This document shows positions 8,968-19,060 of a stretch of 64,000 bases of DNA, piece after piece. Position numbers and translations under genes: made by a program. The notes beneath the pieces were generated by a model. The model saw only the letters and a program-made list of their open reading frames with translations, was not told the DNA's origin and did no database searches. The DNA is from Pseudocitrobacter vendiensis. Its GTDB lineage: Bacteria; Pseudomonadota; Gammaproteobacteria; Enterobacterales; Enterobacteriaceae. The stretch is taken from the NCBI RefSeq assembly GCF_943590815.1, contig NZ_CALSBS010000004.1, positions 186,001-250,000 on the forward strand, given 5' to 3'. Numbering within the stretch: the first letter of the stretch is position 1; each line of letters starts with the position of its first letter.

Positions 8968-9744
8968 ATGCTGATTCTGATCTCCCCCGCGAAGACGCTC
9001 GATTATCAAAGCGAGCTGGCGACCACGCGCTACACCCAGCCCGAGCTGCTGGATCACTCTCAACAGCTGATTCGCGAAGCGCGAAAACTTTCCGCGCCGC
9101 AAATCAAAAAGCTGATGGGCATTAGCGACAAGCTGGCGGATCTCAACGCCACCCGCTTCCACGACTGGCAGCCTGACTTCACGCCGGACAACGCCCGCCA
9201 GGCGATTCTGGCCTTTAAAGGCGACGTCTACACGGGCCTGCAGGCAGAAACCTTCAGCGAGGCGGATTTCGATTTCGCCCAGAAACACCTGCGCATGCTT
9301 TCCGGCCTGTACGGTGTGCTGCGTCCGCTGGATTTAATGCAGCCTTACCGTCTGGAGATGGGCATTCGTCTGGAAAACGCGCGCGGGAAAGACCTGTACC
9401 AGTTCTGGGGCGACATCATCACGGAAAAACTGAATGCGGCGCTGGACTCACAGGGCGATGACATCGTGGTCAATCTGGCGTCCGATGAGTATTTCAAATC
9501 GGTAAAACCAAAGACGCTGAAGGGCCGCATTATTAAACCCGTCTTCCTTGATGAGAAAAACGGTAAGTTCAAAGTGATTAGCTTTTATGCCAAGAAAGCT
9601 CGCGGGCTGATGAGTCGCTTTATCATTGAGAATCGCCTGACGAAGCCGGAACAGCTAACGACATTTAACAGTGAAGGCTATTTCTTCGATGAAGCATCAT
9701 CCGCCGCAGATGAGCTGGTATTTAAACGTCACGAGCAGGCATAA
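8968..9744 (+). CDS. yaaA: Peroxide stress protein YaaA
   Basis: A 258-residue cytoplasmic protein of the DUF328/UPF0246 family. In E. coli, YaaA is part of the OxyR response and lowers free intracellular iron, limiting Fenton damage during peroxide stress. It starts [15 protein letters not shown] and keeps the family's long stretch [20 protein letters not shown] near residues 115-132. The full length is preserved. The gene ends at a GC-rich inverted repeat and is convergent with yaaX. Confidence 0.96.
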   Translation: MLILISPAKTLDYQSELATTRYTQPELLDHSQQLIREARKLSAPQIKKLMGISDKLADLNATRFHDWQPDFTPDNARQAILAFKGDVYTGLQAETFSEADFDFAQKHLRMLSGLYGVLRPLDLMQPYRLEMGIRLENARGKDLYQFWGDIITEKLNAALDSQGDDIVVNLASDEYFKSVKPKTLKGRIIKPVFLDEKNGKFKVISFYAKKARGLMSRFIIENRLTKPEQLTTFNSEGYFFDEASSAADELVFKRHEQA

Positions 9745-9750
9745 ACAAAA

Positions 9751-9772
9751 CGGCGCGGTAAATACCGCGCCG
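9751..9772. terminator. Inverted repeat between yaaA and yaaX
   Basis: CGGCGCGGTA / TACCGCGCCG with a 2-nt centre, followed on the minus strand by TTTTG. It fits a shared terminator for the convergent yaaA and yaaX genes. Confidence 0.65.
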
Positions 9773-9780
9773 TAAATGCG

Positions 9781-10116
9781 TTAACGATGACCGTTCCCCT
9801 GGCCGGGGCGATAATCATTCTTACCACCATGATTACCGGGTCCGCCATGGTTATCGTAATGCTTGTGCTTATCACGATTATCATGATGCGGTTTCGGTGG
9901 CTTGTGGGCATGCCAGCGGTTATCGCGCCACTCATAGTGGTTATGCCAGTAATCACGGTCACGCCAGTGACCGCCGTCCCAGTAATTACCGTTGTTAACG
10001 CGATCGCCGATCTGGAGCTTAACAGAAGGCACCAGCGTAATTTCTGCTGCATGAACCATCGCCGGAGCCACCAGCATCATAGAAAGTGCAAGGATCACAG
10101 GTTTCAACTTCGACAT
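9781..10116 (-). CDS. yaaX: YaaX, exported His/Asp/Asn-rich DUF2502 protein
   Basis: A 111-residue protein with a signal peptide (residues 1-23, ending PAMVHA before AEITLVPS). The conserved DUF2502 start of the mature part reads [12 protein letters not shown]. The rest is very rich in His, Asp, Asn, Trp and Gly, for example [20 protein letters not shown]. That composition suggests metal binding or a flexible periplasmic segment, but no function is established. It is slightly longer than E. coli YaaX (98 residues) owing to an expanded His/Asp-rich tail. It lies between yaaA and the end of thrC. Confidence 0.88.
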   Translation of the reverse strand: MSKLKPVILALSMMLVAPAMVHAAEITLVPSVKLQIGDRVNNGNYWDGGHWRDRDYWHNHYEWRDNRWHAHKPPKPHHDNRDKHKHYDNHGGPGNHGGKNDYRPGQGNGHR

Positions 10117-10274
10117 AGGTTATTCCTCATTCATGATCTGCCTTTCGGCCTATGAAATAAGAATAACCTTATAGGACGACGGTTGTTATTCTCCGCAATC
10201 CTATTCTGTGATGGCCCGCATCTATTGGTAATTCCTGCGTTTTTCCTGCTTTTTCCGTCCACATTCTCTTCATA

Positions 10275-10295
10275 ATTGCCCGCTTAACGGGCAAT
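10275..10295 (-). terminator. Hairpin downstream of thrC
   Basis: ATTGCCCG / CGGGCAAT with a 5-nt loop, about 20 bp after the thrC stop. The U-tract on the minus strand is weak (TTATG). It probably ends the threonine operon. Confidence 0.6.
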
Positions 10296-10315
10296 CAGGA
10301 GATAACGCCCGCGAA

Positions 10316-11602
10316 TTACGCCTTGCTCATCATCAGCTGGCGAAGGGCAGCAAAATCTGCCGGCAGGTTATGAGAGAGCAATGGCAAGTCGGCACGATCC
10401 GCCAGTTCTTTCGGTAACGGCAATGTTTCCTGCAGAATTTCTTCCACGCTCTCTTTAAACTTCGCCGGATGCGCCGTGCCAAGGAACAGACCATATTCGC
10501 CTGGGTTGAGCTGATCGCGCAGCGCGCGGTAAGCCACCGCCGCGTGAGGCTCAGACAAATACCCCAGCCCACGCAGTTCACGCATGGTCGCTTTGGTGGT
10601 TTCATCATCCACCGCCGCATAGCCCAGCTCGTTCAGACGCCAGATTTTGCGGCGGAACAGCTCTTCCACGCGCGGCCAGTTGTTTGGCTGGCTGACATCC
10701 ATGGCGTTAGACAGCGTCGCCTGTGTCGATTTCGGCGCCCACTCGCCCTGTTGCAGGAAGCGCGGTACGGTGTCATTAACGTTAGTCGCGGCGATAAAGC
10801 GTTTCACCGGCAGCCCAAGAGATTTCGCCAGCAAGCCTGCGGTCAGGTCACCGAAGTTACCGCTTGGCACGGAGACCACCAGTTGGTTGCGGGCTTCCTG
10901 CGGCAGTTGCGCGACCGCTTCAAAGTAGTAGCAAATCTGCGCCAGCAGGCGGCTAATGTTAATCGAGTTAGCCGAGTTAAGCCCCAGCGCCTCTTTCAGC
11001 TCTTCGTCGTCGAAGGCCTGTTTTACCAGCGCCTGGCAGGCATCGAAATCGCCGTCGATAGCCACAGTTTCAATGTTGCCGCCCAGAGTACAGAACAGTT
11101 TTTCCTGCAACGGGCTGATTTTGCCGCGCGGGTAAAGGATAACCACACGTACGTTTGGCAGGCCATAAAACGCATGCGCCACCGCCGCACCGGTATCGCC
11201 AGAGGTCGCGGTCAGGATAGTCACCGGTTTGTCGCCGCTGATATGGGTCAGCATTTGCGCCATAAAGCGGCCACCAAAGTCTTTAAATGCCAGGGTCGGG
11301 CCATGGAACAGCTCCAGACAGCCGACATCTTCCTGCACCTGGCTTACGGGTGCAGGGAAGGCAAAGGCCGCGCGGACGCGCTCTTCAAGCAGCTCCTGCG
11401 GGATTTCATCGCCGATGAACGCGGAGAGGATTTTCGCGCTGCGCGGCACGAAGTCCATTTCCAGCATCTCATCCACCTCGGTGAGGTTGAACTCCGGCAG
11501 GTCATGCGGGAAAAACAGCCCCTGATTCTTGCCCAGGCCCTGGGTGATGGCCTGCGCGAAGCTGACCTGCTCGTTGTGATCTTTTAAGTTATAGAGTTTC
11601 AT
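10316..11602 (-). CDS. thrC: Threonine synthase
   Basis: A 428-residue PLP enzyme that converts O-phosphohomoserine to L-threonine, the last step of the pathway. The PLP lysine is in the conserved LAFKDFGGRFMAQ near residue 107, and TATSGDTGAAVAHAF near residues 129-143 is the phosphate-binding and family block. Length is that of E. coli ThrC. It is the last gene of thrLABC, starting 3 bp after thrB. Confidence 0.98.
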   Translation of the reverse strand: MKLYNLKDHNEQVSFAQAITQGLGKNQGLFFPHDLPEFNLTEVDEMLEMDFVPRSAKILSAFIGDEIPQELLEERVRAAFAFPAPVSQVQEDVGCLELFHGPTLAFKDFGGRFMAQMLTHISGDKPVTILTATSGDTGAAVAHAFYGLPNVRVVILYPRGKISPLQEKLFCTLGGNIETVAIDGDFDACQALVKQAFDDEELKEALGLNSANSINISRLLAQICYYFEAVAQLPQEARNQLVVSVPSGNFGDLTAGLLAKSLGLPVKRFIAATNVNDTVPRFLQQGEWAPKSTQATLSNAMDVSQPNNWPRVEELFRRKIWRLNELGYAAVDDETTKATMRELRGLGYLSEPHAAVAYRALRDQLNPGEYGLFLGTAHPAKFKESVEEILQETLPLPKELADRADLPLLSHNLPADFAALRQLMMSKA

Positions 11603-11605
11603 CGG

Positions 11606-12535
11606 TTATCCCACTACTCGTGCGCCCGCCGTGTCCAGCCGGCAAATATGAACGAAGCCTTCCTGATTTTGCAGATAATGTTTGCCCAGCCAGTCGGCCA
11701 CGCGCTGCGCGGTATCCGGTTTATCACACAGGGCGAATAGCGTTGGCCCGGAACCGGAAATACCACAGGCGAGTGCACCAATTTCCGCCACCGCCTGACG
11801 CGCCTGACTGAAGCCTGGCAGCAGTTTGGTGCGATACGGTTCGGCAATCACATCTTTCATCAATTTCGCCGCCAGCAGAGGCTGACGGGAATAACAGGCA
11901 TGAATAAAGCCGGCCAGATGGCGGCCATGCGCAATGCAATCCTGACGGCGATACTGGGCAGGCAAAATCGCCCGCGCTTCCGCCGTCGAAACTTTGATGC
12001 CGGGGTATGCCAACACCCACAGCCATTCATCAAACCCCGGAACCTGCTGGCTGATGATGCCGTTTTCTTCAATCATCAACTGCATTCCGCCCAGATAGCA
12101 CGGCGCGACGTTGTCGTAATGCACGCTGCCGGAGATTCGCCCTTCCATCTCGCCCATCAGGGCCAGCATGCGGGTTTCGTCGAGCGGCTTACCGCAGAAT
12201 TCATTTAGCGCCACCAGCGCCGCCACCACGGAACAGGCGCTGGAACCCAGCCCGGAACCAATCGGCATGTTTTTTTCGAGCGTCATCGCCACCGGAACGG
12301 TTTTGCCGATCTCCTGGCAGTAACGTTCCCAGCACTGATAAACGATATTCTCTTTTGGCGCAGTCGGTAATTTATCGGCAAAACGCCCGACATTACGCAG
12401 GCTGAAGCTTTCCGCTGCGTCTACCGACACGTTATCGCCCAACAGACTTCCATCGACGGGCGTCACCGCCGCACCCAATATATCGAACCCGACGCTCATA
12501 TTGGCACTGGAAGCCGGGGCATATACTTTAACCAT
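11606..12535 (-). CDS. thrB: Homoserine kinase
   Basis: A 309-residue GHMP-family kinase that phosphorylates homoserine on its hydroxyl group with ATP. The ATP-binding motif [16 protein letters not shown] lies near residues 91-106, and the C-terminal glycine motif [15 protein letters not shown] near residue 260. It sits between thrA (1-bp gap) and thrC (3-bp gap), so the three are translated from one message. Confidence 0.98.
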   Translation of the reverse strand: MVKVYAPASSANMSVGFDILGAAVTPVDGSLLGDNVSVDAAESFSLRNVGRFADKLPTAPKENIVYQCWERYCQEIGKTVPVAMTLEKNMPIGSGLGSSACSVVAALVALNEFCGKPLDETRMLALMGEMEGRISGSVHYDNVAPCYLGGMQLMIEENGIISQQVPGFDEWLWVLAYPGIKVSTAEARAILPAQYRRQDCIAHGRHLAGFIHACYSRQPLLAAKLMKDVIAEPYRTKLLPGFSQARQAVAEIGALACGISGSGPTLFALCDKPDTAQRVADWLGKHYLQNQEGFVHICRLDTAGARVVG

Positions 12536-12536
12536 C

Positions 12537-14999
12537 TTAAACTCCTAACTTCCATGACAGGGTACGCAACAGGTCAGCGAACACCCCGGCGGCCGTGACG
12601 TCGTTCCCCGCACCGTAGCCGCGCAGAACCAGCGGCAGCGGTTGATAATAGTGGCTGTAAAACGCCAGCGCGTTCTCGCCGTTTTTGACTTTGTAGAGCG
12701 GATCGTTACCGTCAACGGCGTCGATCTTCACGCGGCACACGCCGTCTTCGTCAATGTTACCGACGTAGCGCAGCACTTTACCTTCATCGCGCGCTTTCGC
12801 CACGCGGGCGGAAAATTCGTCATCCAGCTGCGGCAGACGCGCCATAAAGCTTTCGGTATCACCCGAAGCGTCGAAGCTTTCCGGCAGCACCGACTCCACC
12901 ACCATATCACTCAATTCGAGGCTACGTCCGGTTTCGCGGGCTAAAATAAGTAGCTTACGCGCCACGTCCATCCCAGAGAGGTCATCACGCGGGTCGGGTT
13001 CGGTATAGCCCATTTCGCGCGCCACTTTTGTTGCTTCAGAGAAACTCATGCCTTCATCCAGTTTGCCGAAGATAAACGACAGGGAGCCGGAAAGAATGCC
13101 GGAAAAACGTTGCAGCTCATCACCCGCATTTAGCAGGTTTTGCAGGTTTTCGATCACCGGCAGGCCCGCGCCGACGTTGGTGTCGTAGAGGAATTTACGA
13201 CGCGATTTCTCTGCCGCGTGGCGCAGCTGGTGATAGTAATCCATCGACGACGTGTTGGCCTTTTTGTTCGGCGTGACCACGTGGAAGCCTTCGCGAAGGA
13301 AGTCAGCATATTGATCGGCAACAGCCTGGCTGGAGGTACAGTCAACAATCACCGGATTGAGCAGGTGATACTCTTTCACCAGGCGAATCAGGCGGCCAAG
13401 GTTAAACGGCTCTTTTGCTTCAGCCAGTTCCGCCTGCCAGTTTTCCAGGTTCAGACCGTGCACACTGGTGAGCAGCGCTTTTGAATTCGCCACGCCGCAC
13501 ACGCGCAGGTCGATATGTTTGTTTTTCAGCCACGCCTGCTGGCGCTTGATTTGCTCAAGCAGCGCCCCGCCGACGCCGCCGACGCCTACCACAAACACTT
13601 CAATCACCTGGTCGGTGTTGAACAGCATCTGATGGGTGACGCGAACCCCGGTAGTGGCATCGTCATTGCTGACCACCACGGAAATCGAGCGCTCTGACGA
13701 GCCCTGGGCAATCGCCACGATGTTGATATTGGCACGCGCCAGTGCGGCAAAGAACTTCGCAGAAATCCCGCGCAGGGTACGCATGCCGTCGCCGACGACG
13801 GAGATAATCGCCAGACGTTCCATAATCGCCAGCGGTTCCAGAAGCCCTTCTTTCAGTTCCAGGTAGAACTCATCTTCCATCGCCTTCTTCGCCCGCGCGC
13901 AGTCGCTTTGCGGTACGCAGAAGCTGATGCTGTACTCGGACGACGATTGAGTGATCAACACGACGGAGATACCCGCACGCGACATGGTGGCGAACACGCG
14001 TGCCGCCATGCCCACCATGCCCTTCATGCCCGGGCCGGAGACGCTGAACATCGCCATGTTGTTAAGGTTAGAAATACCCTTCACCGGTAAATCATCTTCC
14101 GCGCTGCTACCGCCAATTAGCGTACCTGGCGCTTGTGGATTTCCGGTGTTTTTAATCAGGCAAGGGATCTGGAACTGAGCGATGGGGGCAATGGTACGAG
14201 GATGAAGGACTTTCGCGCCGAAGTAGGAGAGCTCCATGGCCTCCTGATACGACATACTCTTCAGCAGGCGGGCGTCAGGCACCTGTCTCGGGTCGCAGGT
14301 ATACACGCCATCGACATCGGTCCAGATTTCACAACAGTCGGCACGCAAACAGGCCGCCAGCACGGCGGCGGAGTAATCTGAGCCATTACGACCCAGCACG
14401 ACCAGTTCGCCCTTCTCGTTACCCGCAGTAAAGCCCGCCATCAGGATCATATGGTCAGCCGGGATCTGGCTCGCGGCAATGCGGCGGGTGGATTCAGCGA
14501 TATCCACGGTAGATTCGAGGTAATGACCATTCGCCAGCAGTTTTTCGACCGGATCGATAACCGTCACGTTGTGGCCGCGAGCACGCAGCAGCCCCGCCAT
14601 AATGGCGATAGAGAGTTTTTCGCCCCGGCAAATGAGCCCGGCGTTTACGCCGTCCGGGCACTGACCCAGCAGGCTGATACCATGCAGAATGTGTTTGATT
14701 TGGGCAAATTCGCTGTCAACCGTTTGTTTCAGTTCAACCAGCGGGAACCCCGGCTGGCCCGCAGCAAGCCCCTGAAGAAGTTCGGAAAAAATGCGTTCAG
14801 CGTCGTCGATATTGGAGAGAGCATCCACCCCGCCGATGGTTTTTTCGATCATTGCCACCAGGTGGTTAGTGATTTTCGCCGGGGCAGAGAGCACGGTCGC
14901 TACCTGCCCCTGCCTGGCGTTACTCTCCAGGATATCGGCAACACGCAGAAAACGTTCTGCATTTGCCACTGATGTACCGCCGAACTTCAAGACTCGCAT
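12537..14999 (-). CDS. thrA: Bifunctional aspartokinase I / homoserine dehydrogenase I
   Basis: An 820-residue fused enzyme that catalyses the first and third steps of threonine synthesis. The aspartokinase domain opens [17 protein letters not shown]. Regulatory ACT domains follow at roughly 310-460, where threonine gives feedback inhibition. The homoserine dehydrogenase part begins near residue 465 with the nucleotide-binding turn [11 protein letters not shown]. The ATG at 14999 gives the exact E. coli length; the open codons further upstream belong to the attenuator region. Transcription is controlled by the thrL leader and attenuator immediately upstream. Confidence 0.98.
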   Translation of the reverse strand: MRVLKFGGTSVANAERFLRVADILESNARQGQVATVLSAPAKITNHLVAMIEKTIGGVDALSNIDDAERIFSELLQGLAAGQPGFPLVELKQTVDSEFAQIKHILHGISLLGQCPDGVNAGLICRGEKLSIAIMAGLLRARGHNVTVIDPVEKLLANGHYLESTVDIAESTRRIAASQIPADHMILMAGFTAGNEKGELVVLGRNGSDYSAAVLAACLRADCCEIWTDVDGVYTCDPRQVPDARLLKSMSYQEAMELSYFGAKVLHPRTIAPIAQFQIPCLIKNTGNPQAPGTLIGGSSAEDDLPVKGISNLNNMAMFSVSGPGMKGMVGMAARVFATMSRAGISVVLITQSSSEYSISFCVPQSDCARAKKAMEDEFYLELKEGLLEPLAIMERLAIISVVGDGMRTLRGISAKFFAALARANINIVAIAQGSSERSISVVVSNDDATTGVRVTHQMLFNTDQVIEVFVVGVGGVGGALLEQIKRQQAWLKNKHIDLRVCGVANSKALLTSVHGLNLENWQAELAEAKEPFNLGRLIRLVKEYHLLNPVIVDCTSSQAVADQYADFLREGFHVVTPNKKANTSSMDYYHQLRHAAEKSRRKFLYDTNVGAGLPVIENLQNLLNAGDELQRFSGILSGSLSFIFGKLDEGMSFSEATKVAREMGYTEPDPRDDLSGMDVARKLLILARETGRSLELSDMVVESVLPESFDASGDTESFMARLPQLDDEFSARVAKARDEGKVLRYVGNIDEDGVCRVKIDAVDGNDPLYKVKNGENALAFYSHYYQPLPLVLRGYGAGNDVTAAGVFADLLRTLSWKLGV

Positions 15000-15025
15000 G
15001 GTTGTTACCTCGTTACCTTTGGTCG

Positions 15026-15064
15026 AAAAAAAAGCCCGCACTGTTTAGGTGCGGGCTTTTTTCT
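15026..15064 (-). terminator. thr operon attenuator
   Basis: On the minus strand the stem AGCCCGCAC / GTGCGGGCT (15049-15057 and 15033-15041) is followed by eight T. It lies between thrL and thrA, as in E. coli, and ends transcription when charged tRNA-Thr and tRNA-Ile are plentiful. Confidence 0.9.
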
Positions 15065-15080
15065 GTGTTTCCTGTACGCG

Positions 15081-15149
15081 TCAGCCCGCACCGTTACCTG
15101 TGGTAATAGTGGTGGTTGTCATGGTGATAATCATGCTGATGCGAATCAT
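15081..15149 (-). CDS. thrL: thr operon leader peptide
   Basis: A 22-residue leader read from the ATG at 15149, in the conserved context ACAACATCCATG. It contains seven threonine and five isoleucine codons and ends TTITTGNGAG, as does the E. coli leader. Ribosome stalling at Thr or Ile codons prevents formation of the attenuator hairpin and lets transcription enter thrABC. It differs from the 21-residue E. coli peptide, as remembered, in having Ile-Arg-Ile after Met1 and two internal methionines at positions 6 and 10. Identification rests on position, composition and the adjacent attenuator. Confidence 0.92.
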   Translation of the reverse strand: MIRISMIITMTTTTITTGNGAG

Positions 15150-15179
15150 GGATGTTGTGTGCTCTGTTATTTTTACGCT

Positions 15180-15229
15180 GTCTGTGCGCTGTACCTATAT
15201 TGGTTAAAGTATCTGCCCGCTTAAGTCAA
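15180..15229 (-). promoter_or_regulatory. thr operon promoter region
   Basis: The minus strand carries TTGACT (15224-15229) and the block TACTTTAACCAATATAGG, which match the E. coli thrLABC promoter region as remembered. The exact -10 element is not clear from sequence alone. Confidence 0.65.
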
Positions 15230-15362
15230 CGAATTTTTAAGTTCGTCACGTTTCGCAACCACTTCACATCCCGCCACAAGCACGGGAATTTTTAACCTTA
15301 TAAGCCAACAATCACGTAACAAAGCAGACCTTAACACCAAAAAACAAATAATCAACAGAGTT

Positions 15363-16049
15363 TTACTCTGTGAGTTTTTTTTCAATATCATGCAGCAAAC
15401 GATGCAACATTGCCGTATCCCGCTGTTCAAGTAAGCCGATCCGTTGTTGCAGCCAGTCAGCCAGTTTTACATCATCGTCGACCGCCAGTTGAGACAGCAG
15501 CGCAGTAATTCGCGCACGTAATGCCTGTAGCTGGTTTTCGCCTCCGGTAGTGACCGGTTGCCGCGCATGCTGCAACAGGGAGGAGAGCTGATAACAGTAC
15601 ACCATCACCGCCTGGCCGAGGTTCAGCGACGGATAATCCGCCACCATTGGCACGCCAGTCAGTACGTCAGCCAACGCCAGTTCATCGTTGGTCAGCCCGG
15701 AATCTTCGCGGCCAAACACCAGCGCGGCGTGCCCCATCCACTGCGCTTTTTCCGCAAGCATCGGCAAAAGTTCCTGCGGCGTAGCGTAGTAATGGAACTT
15801 TGCCCGGCTGCGCGCGGTCGTAGCGACAGTAAAATCAACGTCATGTAGCGCATCGGCAAGGGTGGAATAACAGGTGATGTTATCAATGATATCGCCAGAT
15901 CCATGTGCGACCCAGCGGGTAGCGGGCTCCAGATGGGCCTCGCTATCCACAATGCGCAGGTCGCTAAACCCCATGGTTTTCATGGCTCTTGCGGCGGCGC
16001 CGATATTTTCAGCTCTTGCTGGTGAAACCAGCACTATCGATAAGCGCAT
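15363..16049 (-). CDS. yjtD: SpoU/TrmJ-like RNA methyltransferase (LasT/YjtD)
   Basis: A 228-residue protein of the SPOUT class of S-adenosylmethionine-dependent RNA 2'-O-methyltransferases, matching YjtD (LasT). The N-terminal block VLVSPARAENIGAAARAMKTMGF corresponds to SpoU motif 1. LVFGREDSGLTNDEL near residues 110-124 and SLNLGQAVMVYCYQL near residues 140-155 form the knotted cofactor site. The closest characterised relative is TrmJ, which methylates tRNA residue 32; the YjtD substrate is not established. It lies upstream of the thr operon on the same strand. Confidence 0.9.
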   Translation of the reverse strand: MRLSIVLVSPARAENIGAAARAMKTMGFSDLRIVDSEAHLEPATRWVAHGSGDIIDNITCYSTLADALHDVDFTVATTARSRAKFHYYATPQELLPMLAEKAQWMGHAALVFGREDSGLTNDELALADVLTGVPMVADYPSLNLGQAVMVYCYQLSSLLQHARQPVTTGGENQLQALRARITALLSQLAVDDDVKLADWLQQRIGLLEQRDTAMLHRLLHDIEKKLTE

Positions 16050-16449
16050 TTAAAGTTCTCTTTCTTACGGGTGGTGCGGCAAAAATGTGATGTAGTTCAA
16101 CATATTGCGCAGCGCGAATTTACAAAATTGCAACAAAAATCACTGAAATGATGTTTCATAACATATAAAAGACACTAAACTATTCATGACAGAAACTATG
16201 TGCTTTAATGTTAACAGAGCTTATATATCCTCATGTTTATAAATACTATTTTCGTGCTGTTTAGCTCATCACCATTGGATTCAACGCATTTATCAGTTAA
16301 TCTACGCAACTAATTGAGTTGTGGAAAAAATGTGACAAGCGTTAGCATTTAGCAGCGATGATTTCACCAAACTGTTAACGTGCTACAATTGAACTTGATA
16401 TATGTCAACGAAGCGTAGGTTTATTGGCTGTCTGGTGCCTCTTAGCCTG
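16050..16449. other. AT-rich gap between yjtD and yjjY
   Basis: About 400 bp without a recognisable gene, AT-rich and with several homopolymeric stretches. yjtD starts at its left end on the minus strand. Its right part lies far upstream of arcA, whose E. coli counterpart is known to have several upstream promoters. I could not assign single sites. Confidence 0.5.
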
Positions 16450-16590
16450 TTATGTTGCTGTTAAAATGGTTAGGATGACAACCGTTTTTGACACTGTCGG
16501 GTCCAGAGGGAAAGTACCCACGACCAAGCTAATGATGTTGTTGACGTTGATGGAAAGTGCATCAAGAACGCAATTACGTACTTTAGTCAT
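16450..16590 (-). CDS. yjjY: YjjY, 46-residue conserved small protein
   Basis: A 46-codon frame on the minus strand, starting MTKVRNCVLDALSINVN and ending VVILTILTAT. It matches the small E. coli gene yjjY at the same place, upstream of and divergent from arcA, with only a few substitutions as remembered. The C-terminal third is hydrophobic (VVILTILTAT), so membrane association is possible. Function unknown. Because it overlaps the arcA 5' region, part of the conservation might reflect DNA or RNA signals rather than protein. Confidence 0.75.
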   Translation of the reverse strand: MTKVRNCVLDALSINVNNIISLVVGTFPLDPTVSKTVVILTILTAT

Positions 16591-16685
16591 GTTACGCCTG
16601 TGATGTTAATTTACGACATGCATCAGGCAGGTCAGGGACTTTTGTACTTCCTGTTTCGATTTAGTTGGCAATTTAGGTAGCAAAC

Positions 16686-17402
16686 ATGCAGACCCCGCAC
16701 ATTCTTATCGTTGAAGACGAGTTGGTAACACGCAACACGTTAAAAAGTATTTTCGAAGCAGAAGGCTACGATGTTTTCGAAGCGACCGATGGCGCGGAAA
16801 TGCATCAGATCCTCTCTGAAAATGATATCAACCTGGTGATCATGGATATCAACCTGCCAGGGAAAAACGGCCTTCTGCTGGCACGCGAACTGCGCGAGCA
16901 AGCAAACGTAGCGCTGATGTTCCTGACGGGACGCGACAATGAAGTCGACAAAATCCTCGGCCTGGAAATCGGTGCTGACGATTACATCACCAAACCGTTC
17001 AACCCGCGTGAACTGACCATTCGTGCGCGTAACCTGCTTTCTCGTACCATGAACCTGGGTACCGTCAGCGAAGAACGTCGCAGCGTGGAAAGCTACAAGT
17101 TCAACGGTTGGGAACTGGACATCAACAGTCGTTCTCTGGTGAGCCCTAACGGTGAGCAGTATAAGCTGCCGCGTAGCGAATTCCGCGCGATGCTGCACTT
17201 CTGCGAAAACCCAGGCAAGATTCAGTCTCGTGCTGAACTGCTGAAAAAAATGACCGGTCGCGAGCTGAAGCCGCATGACCGTACCGTTGACGTGACCATT
17301 CGTCGTATTCGTAAGCATTTCGAATCTACGCCGGACACGCCGGAAATCATTGCCACCATCCATGGTGAAGGTTACCGCTTCTGCGGCGAACTGCAGGAAT
17401 AA
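16686..17402 (+). CDS. arcA: ArcA response regulator of anoxic redox control
   Basis: A 238-residue OmpR-type response regulator. Phosphorylated by ArcB when quinones are reduced, ArcA represses respiratory and TCA genes and activates some fermentation genes. The receiver domain (1-120) has acidic residues E10-D11, the phosphorylated D54 in IMDINLPG and K103 in YITKPF. The winged-helix domain occupies about 135-235 and ends [15 protein letters not shown] strong terminator follows 2 bp after the stop. Confidence 0.98.
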   Translation: MQTPHILIVEDELVTRNTLKSIFEAEGYDVFEATDGAEMHQILSENDINLVIMDINLPGKNGLLLARELREQANVALMFLTGRDNEVDKILGLEIGADDYITKPFNPRELTIRARNLLSRTMNLGTVSEERRSVESYKFNGWELDINSRSLVSPNGEQYKLPRSEFRAMLHFCENPGKIQSRAELLKKMTGRELKPHDRTVDVTIRRIRKHFESTPDTPEIIATIHGEGYRFCGELQE

Positions 17403-17404
17403 TT

Positions 17405-17431
17405 AAAAACGGCGCTTAACGCGCCGTTTTT
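17405..17431 (+). terminator. arcA terminator
   Basis: AAAAACGGCGC / GCGCCGTTTTT, an 11-bp perfect stem with a 5-nt loop and T-run, directly after arcA. Confidence 0.9.
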
Positions 17432-17458
17432 AATTGCTGGTAAAGTGCGCTCTGTTCT

Positions 17459-17562
17459 TGCCGGATGCGGCGTGAACGCCTTATCCGGCCTACAAAATAC
17501 CGCAAAATCAATATATTGCAGGGTTTCGCGTAGGCCTGATAAGCGTAGCGCATCAGGCAATT
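17459..17562. repeat. BIME (two REP units) between arcA and creD
   Basis: A GCCGGATGCGGC...GCCTTATCCGGC unit and an oppositely oriented GGCCTGATAAGCG...GCATCAGGC unit, the two common enterobacterial REP types. Confidence 0.85.
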
Positions 17563-17647
17563 TTGCGTTTGTCATCAGCCTCTAACGGCGCATTGAGCGC
17601 CGTTTTCGTTTCTGTCGGTTAGCTTCGCTTGCCGGGTCTACAAAGCC

Positions 17648-19003
17648 TTATTTCCAGATTCGTAACTCATCACTTTCCGGCAAGGGCAGTTTCGGCGCTT
17701 TTGGCGCACCCAGCGCATACCAGTCGAAATTTCGCGTCAGGAACATCACGCCGCACAATGCCATCAGCAACACGCCCGTCCCTAACAGCAACGAACTCTC
17801 CTCTGAACGCAGTAACCCCCACATCACGCCATCAAGCACCAGCAACGCCAGCGTAAACAACACGCTGCTGCGCCAGCTTTTCAACACCGCCTGTAGATAC
17901 ACGCCGTTCATCAACGCGCCAACCAGGCTTGCGGTTACCCATGCGATGGTAAAGCCGATATGCTCTGACAGCGCCAGCAGCAAAAAGTAGAACATCACCA
18001 GCGACAGTCCTACCAGCAGATACTGCATTGGGTGCATGCGTCGTCCGGTGAGAGTCTCAAAGACGAAGAAGGCTGTGAAGGTCAGGGCAATCAGCAAAAA
18101 AGCATATTTGGTGGCGCGGTCAGTCAACTGATAGTGATCGGCGGGTGTCGCGACGGAAACGCTAAATGAAGGCAGTTCTGGTGAGGAAAATTTATCGGCC
18201 TCGGCGAAACGCTCACCCAGATTATTGGCAAACCAGCTGCTCTGCCAGCGTGCCTGAAAACCAGTGGGACTGACCTCGCGGGTCACGGGAAGAAAATCAC
18301 CGATAAAGTTCGGATGCGGCCAGTTGCTGTTGAGCACCAGCTCGCTGTTCCGCCCAAGCGGTACCATCGAAAAATTGCCTGTACCGCTCAGAACCAGCGA
18401 GAAATCGAGGTTAAATTTCTTCTGCGTAAAGGGGAGATTCGGCAACTGAACGTGCAACCCCTGCGACGCTCTGGCAATACCGGTGCCAGGCTCAACCAGC
18501 AACGGCGTGCCGTCCAGGCTTGGGGGATTCACCGCACCAATGCCGCGCGTGTCGCCCACCGCCATCACCATAAAAGGTTTTCCTAACGTGATATTGTCGC
18601 GGTTGAGCGCCTCCAGCCGCGAAGTATCAAATTCGGCCTTAACGTTAATGTCTGTCTTCCAGACTTGCCCTTCATAAATCCCCACTTTGCGCGGTTCAAC
18701 GTTCTGATTGCCCTCCACCATCAATGATTCCGGCAGCCAGAAATGAATAAACGTGCGCTTTTGCGAAACCTCGTGGTTATTTTCCAGTGTGCTATACACT
18801 TCCGTCACCGGAATGGCGATCAGCGGCCCCACCAGCTTTTGTGGCCCGCTGGTGCTTTGGCCGATCGCCTCTTCGACCACGCTGCGGTAATCCGCACGTT
18901 CAACAATCAGCCCTCTCACCATCATCAGTGGGATTAGCAGCAACAGCATCGTGCCAACGAGGGTAACAATTTTTACCGCCAGCGGTGATTTTGATTTCGA
19001 CAT
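17648..19003 (-). CDS. creD: Inner-membrane protein CreD
   Basis: A 451-residue inner-membrane protein of the CreD family. It is the main target of the CreBC system; its overexpression or loss alters colicin E2 tolerance and envelope properties, but the molecular role is unclear. There is one N-terminal membrane segment (about residues 10-30), a large periplasmic part, and about five hydrophobic segments between residues 300 and 435. The start follows a GGAGAAGG ribosome site. A cre-tag lies 62 bp upstream, inside the end of creC. Confidence 0.95.
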   Translation of the reverse strand: MSKSKSPLAVKIVTLVGTMLLLLIPLMMVRGLIVERADYRSVVEEAIGQSTSGPQKLVGPLIAIPVTEVYSTLENNHEVSQKRTFIHFWLPESLMVEGNQNVEPRKVGIYEGQVWKTDINVKAEFDTSRLEALNRDNITLGKPFMVMAVGDTRGIGAVNPPSLDGTPLLVEPGTGIARASQGLHVQLPNLPFTQKKFNLDFSLVLSGTGNFSMVPLGRNSELVLNSNWPHPNFIGDFLPVTREVSPTGFQARWQSSWFANNLGERFAEADKFSSPELPSFSVSVATPADHYQLTDRATKYAFLLIALTFTAFFVFETLTGRRMHPMQYLLVGLSLVMFYFLLLALSEHIGFTIAWVTASLVGALMNGVYLQAVLKSWRSSVLFTLALLVLDGVMWGLLRSEESSLLLGTGVLLMALCGVMFLTRNFDWYALGAPKAPKLPLPESDELRIWK

Positions 19004-19060
19004 AACCTTCTCCTTTGCAATGGCAGCAGAGTAATCGGGCTATGTGCGGTGAGTTTGAAG

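Noticed and set aside
10469..11587. 372-codon plus-strand frame opposite thrC
   Set aside because: Shadow frame of thrC with no start signal and no family resemblance.
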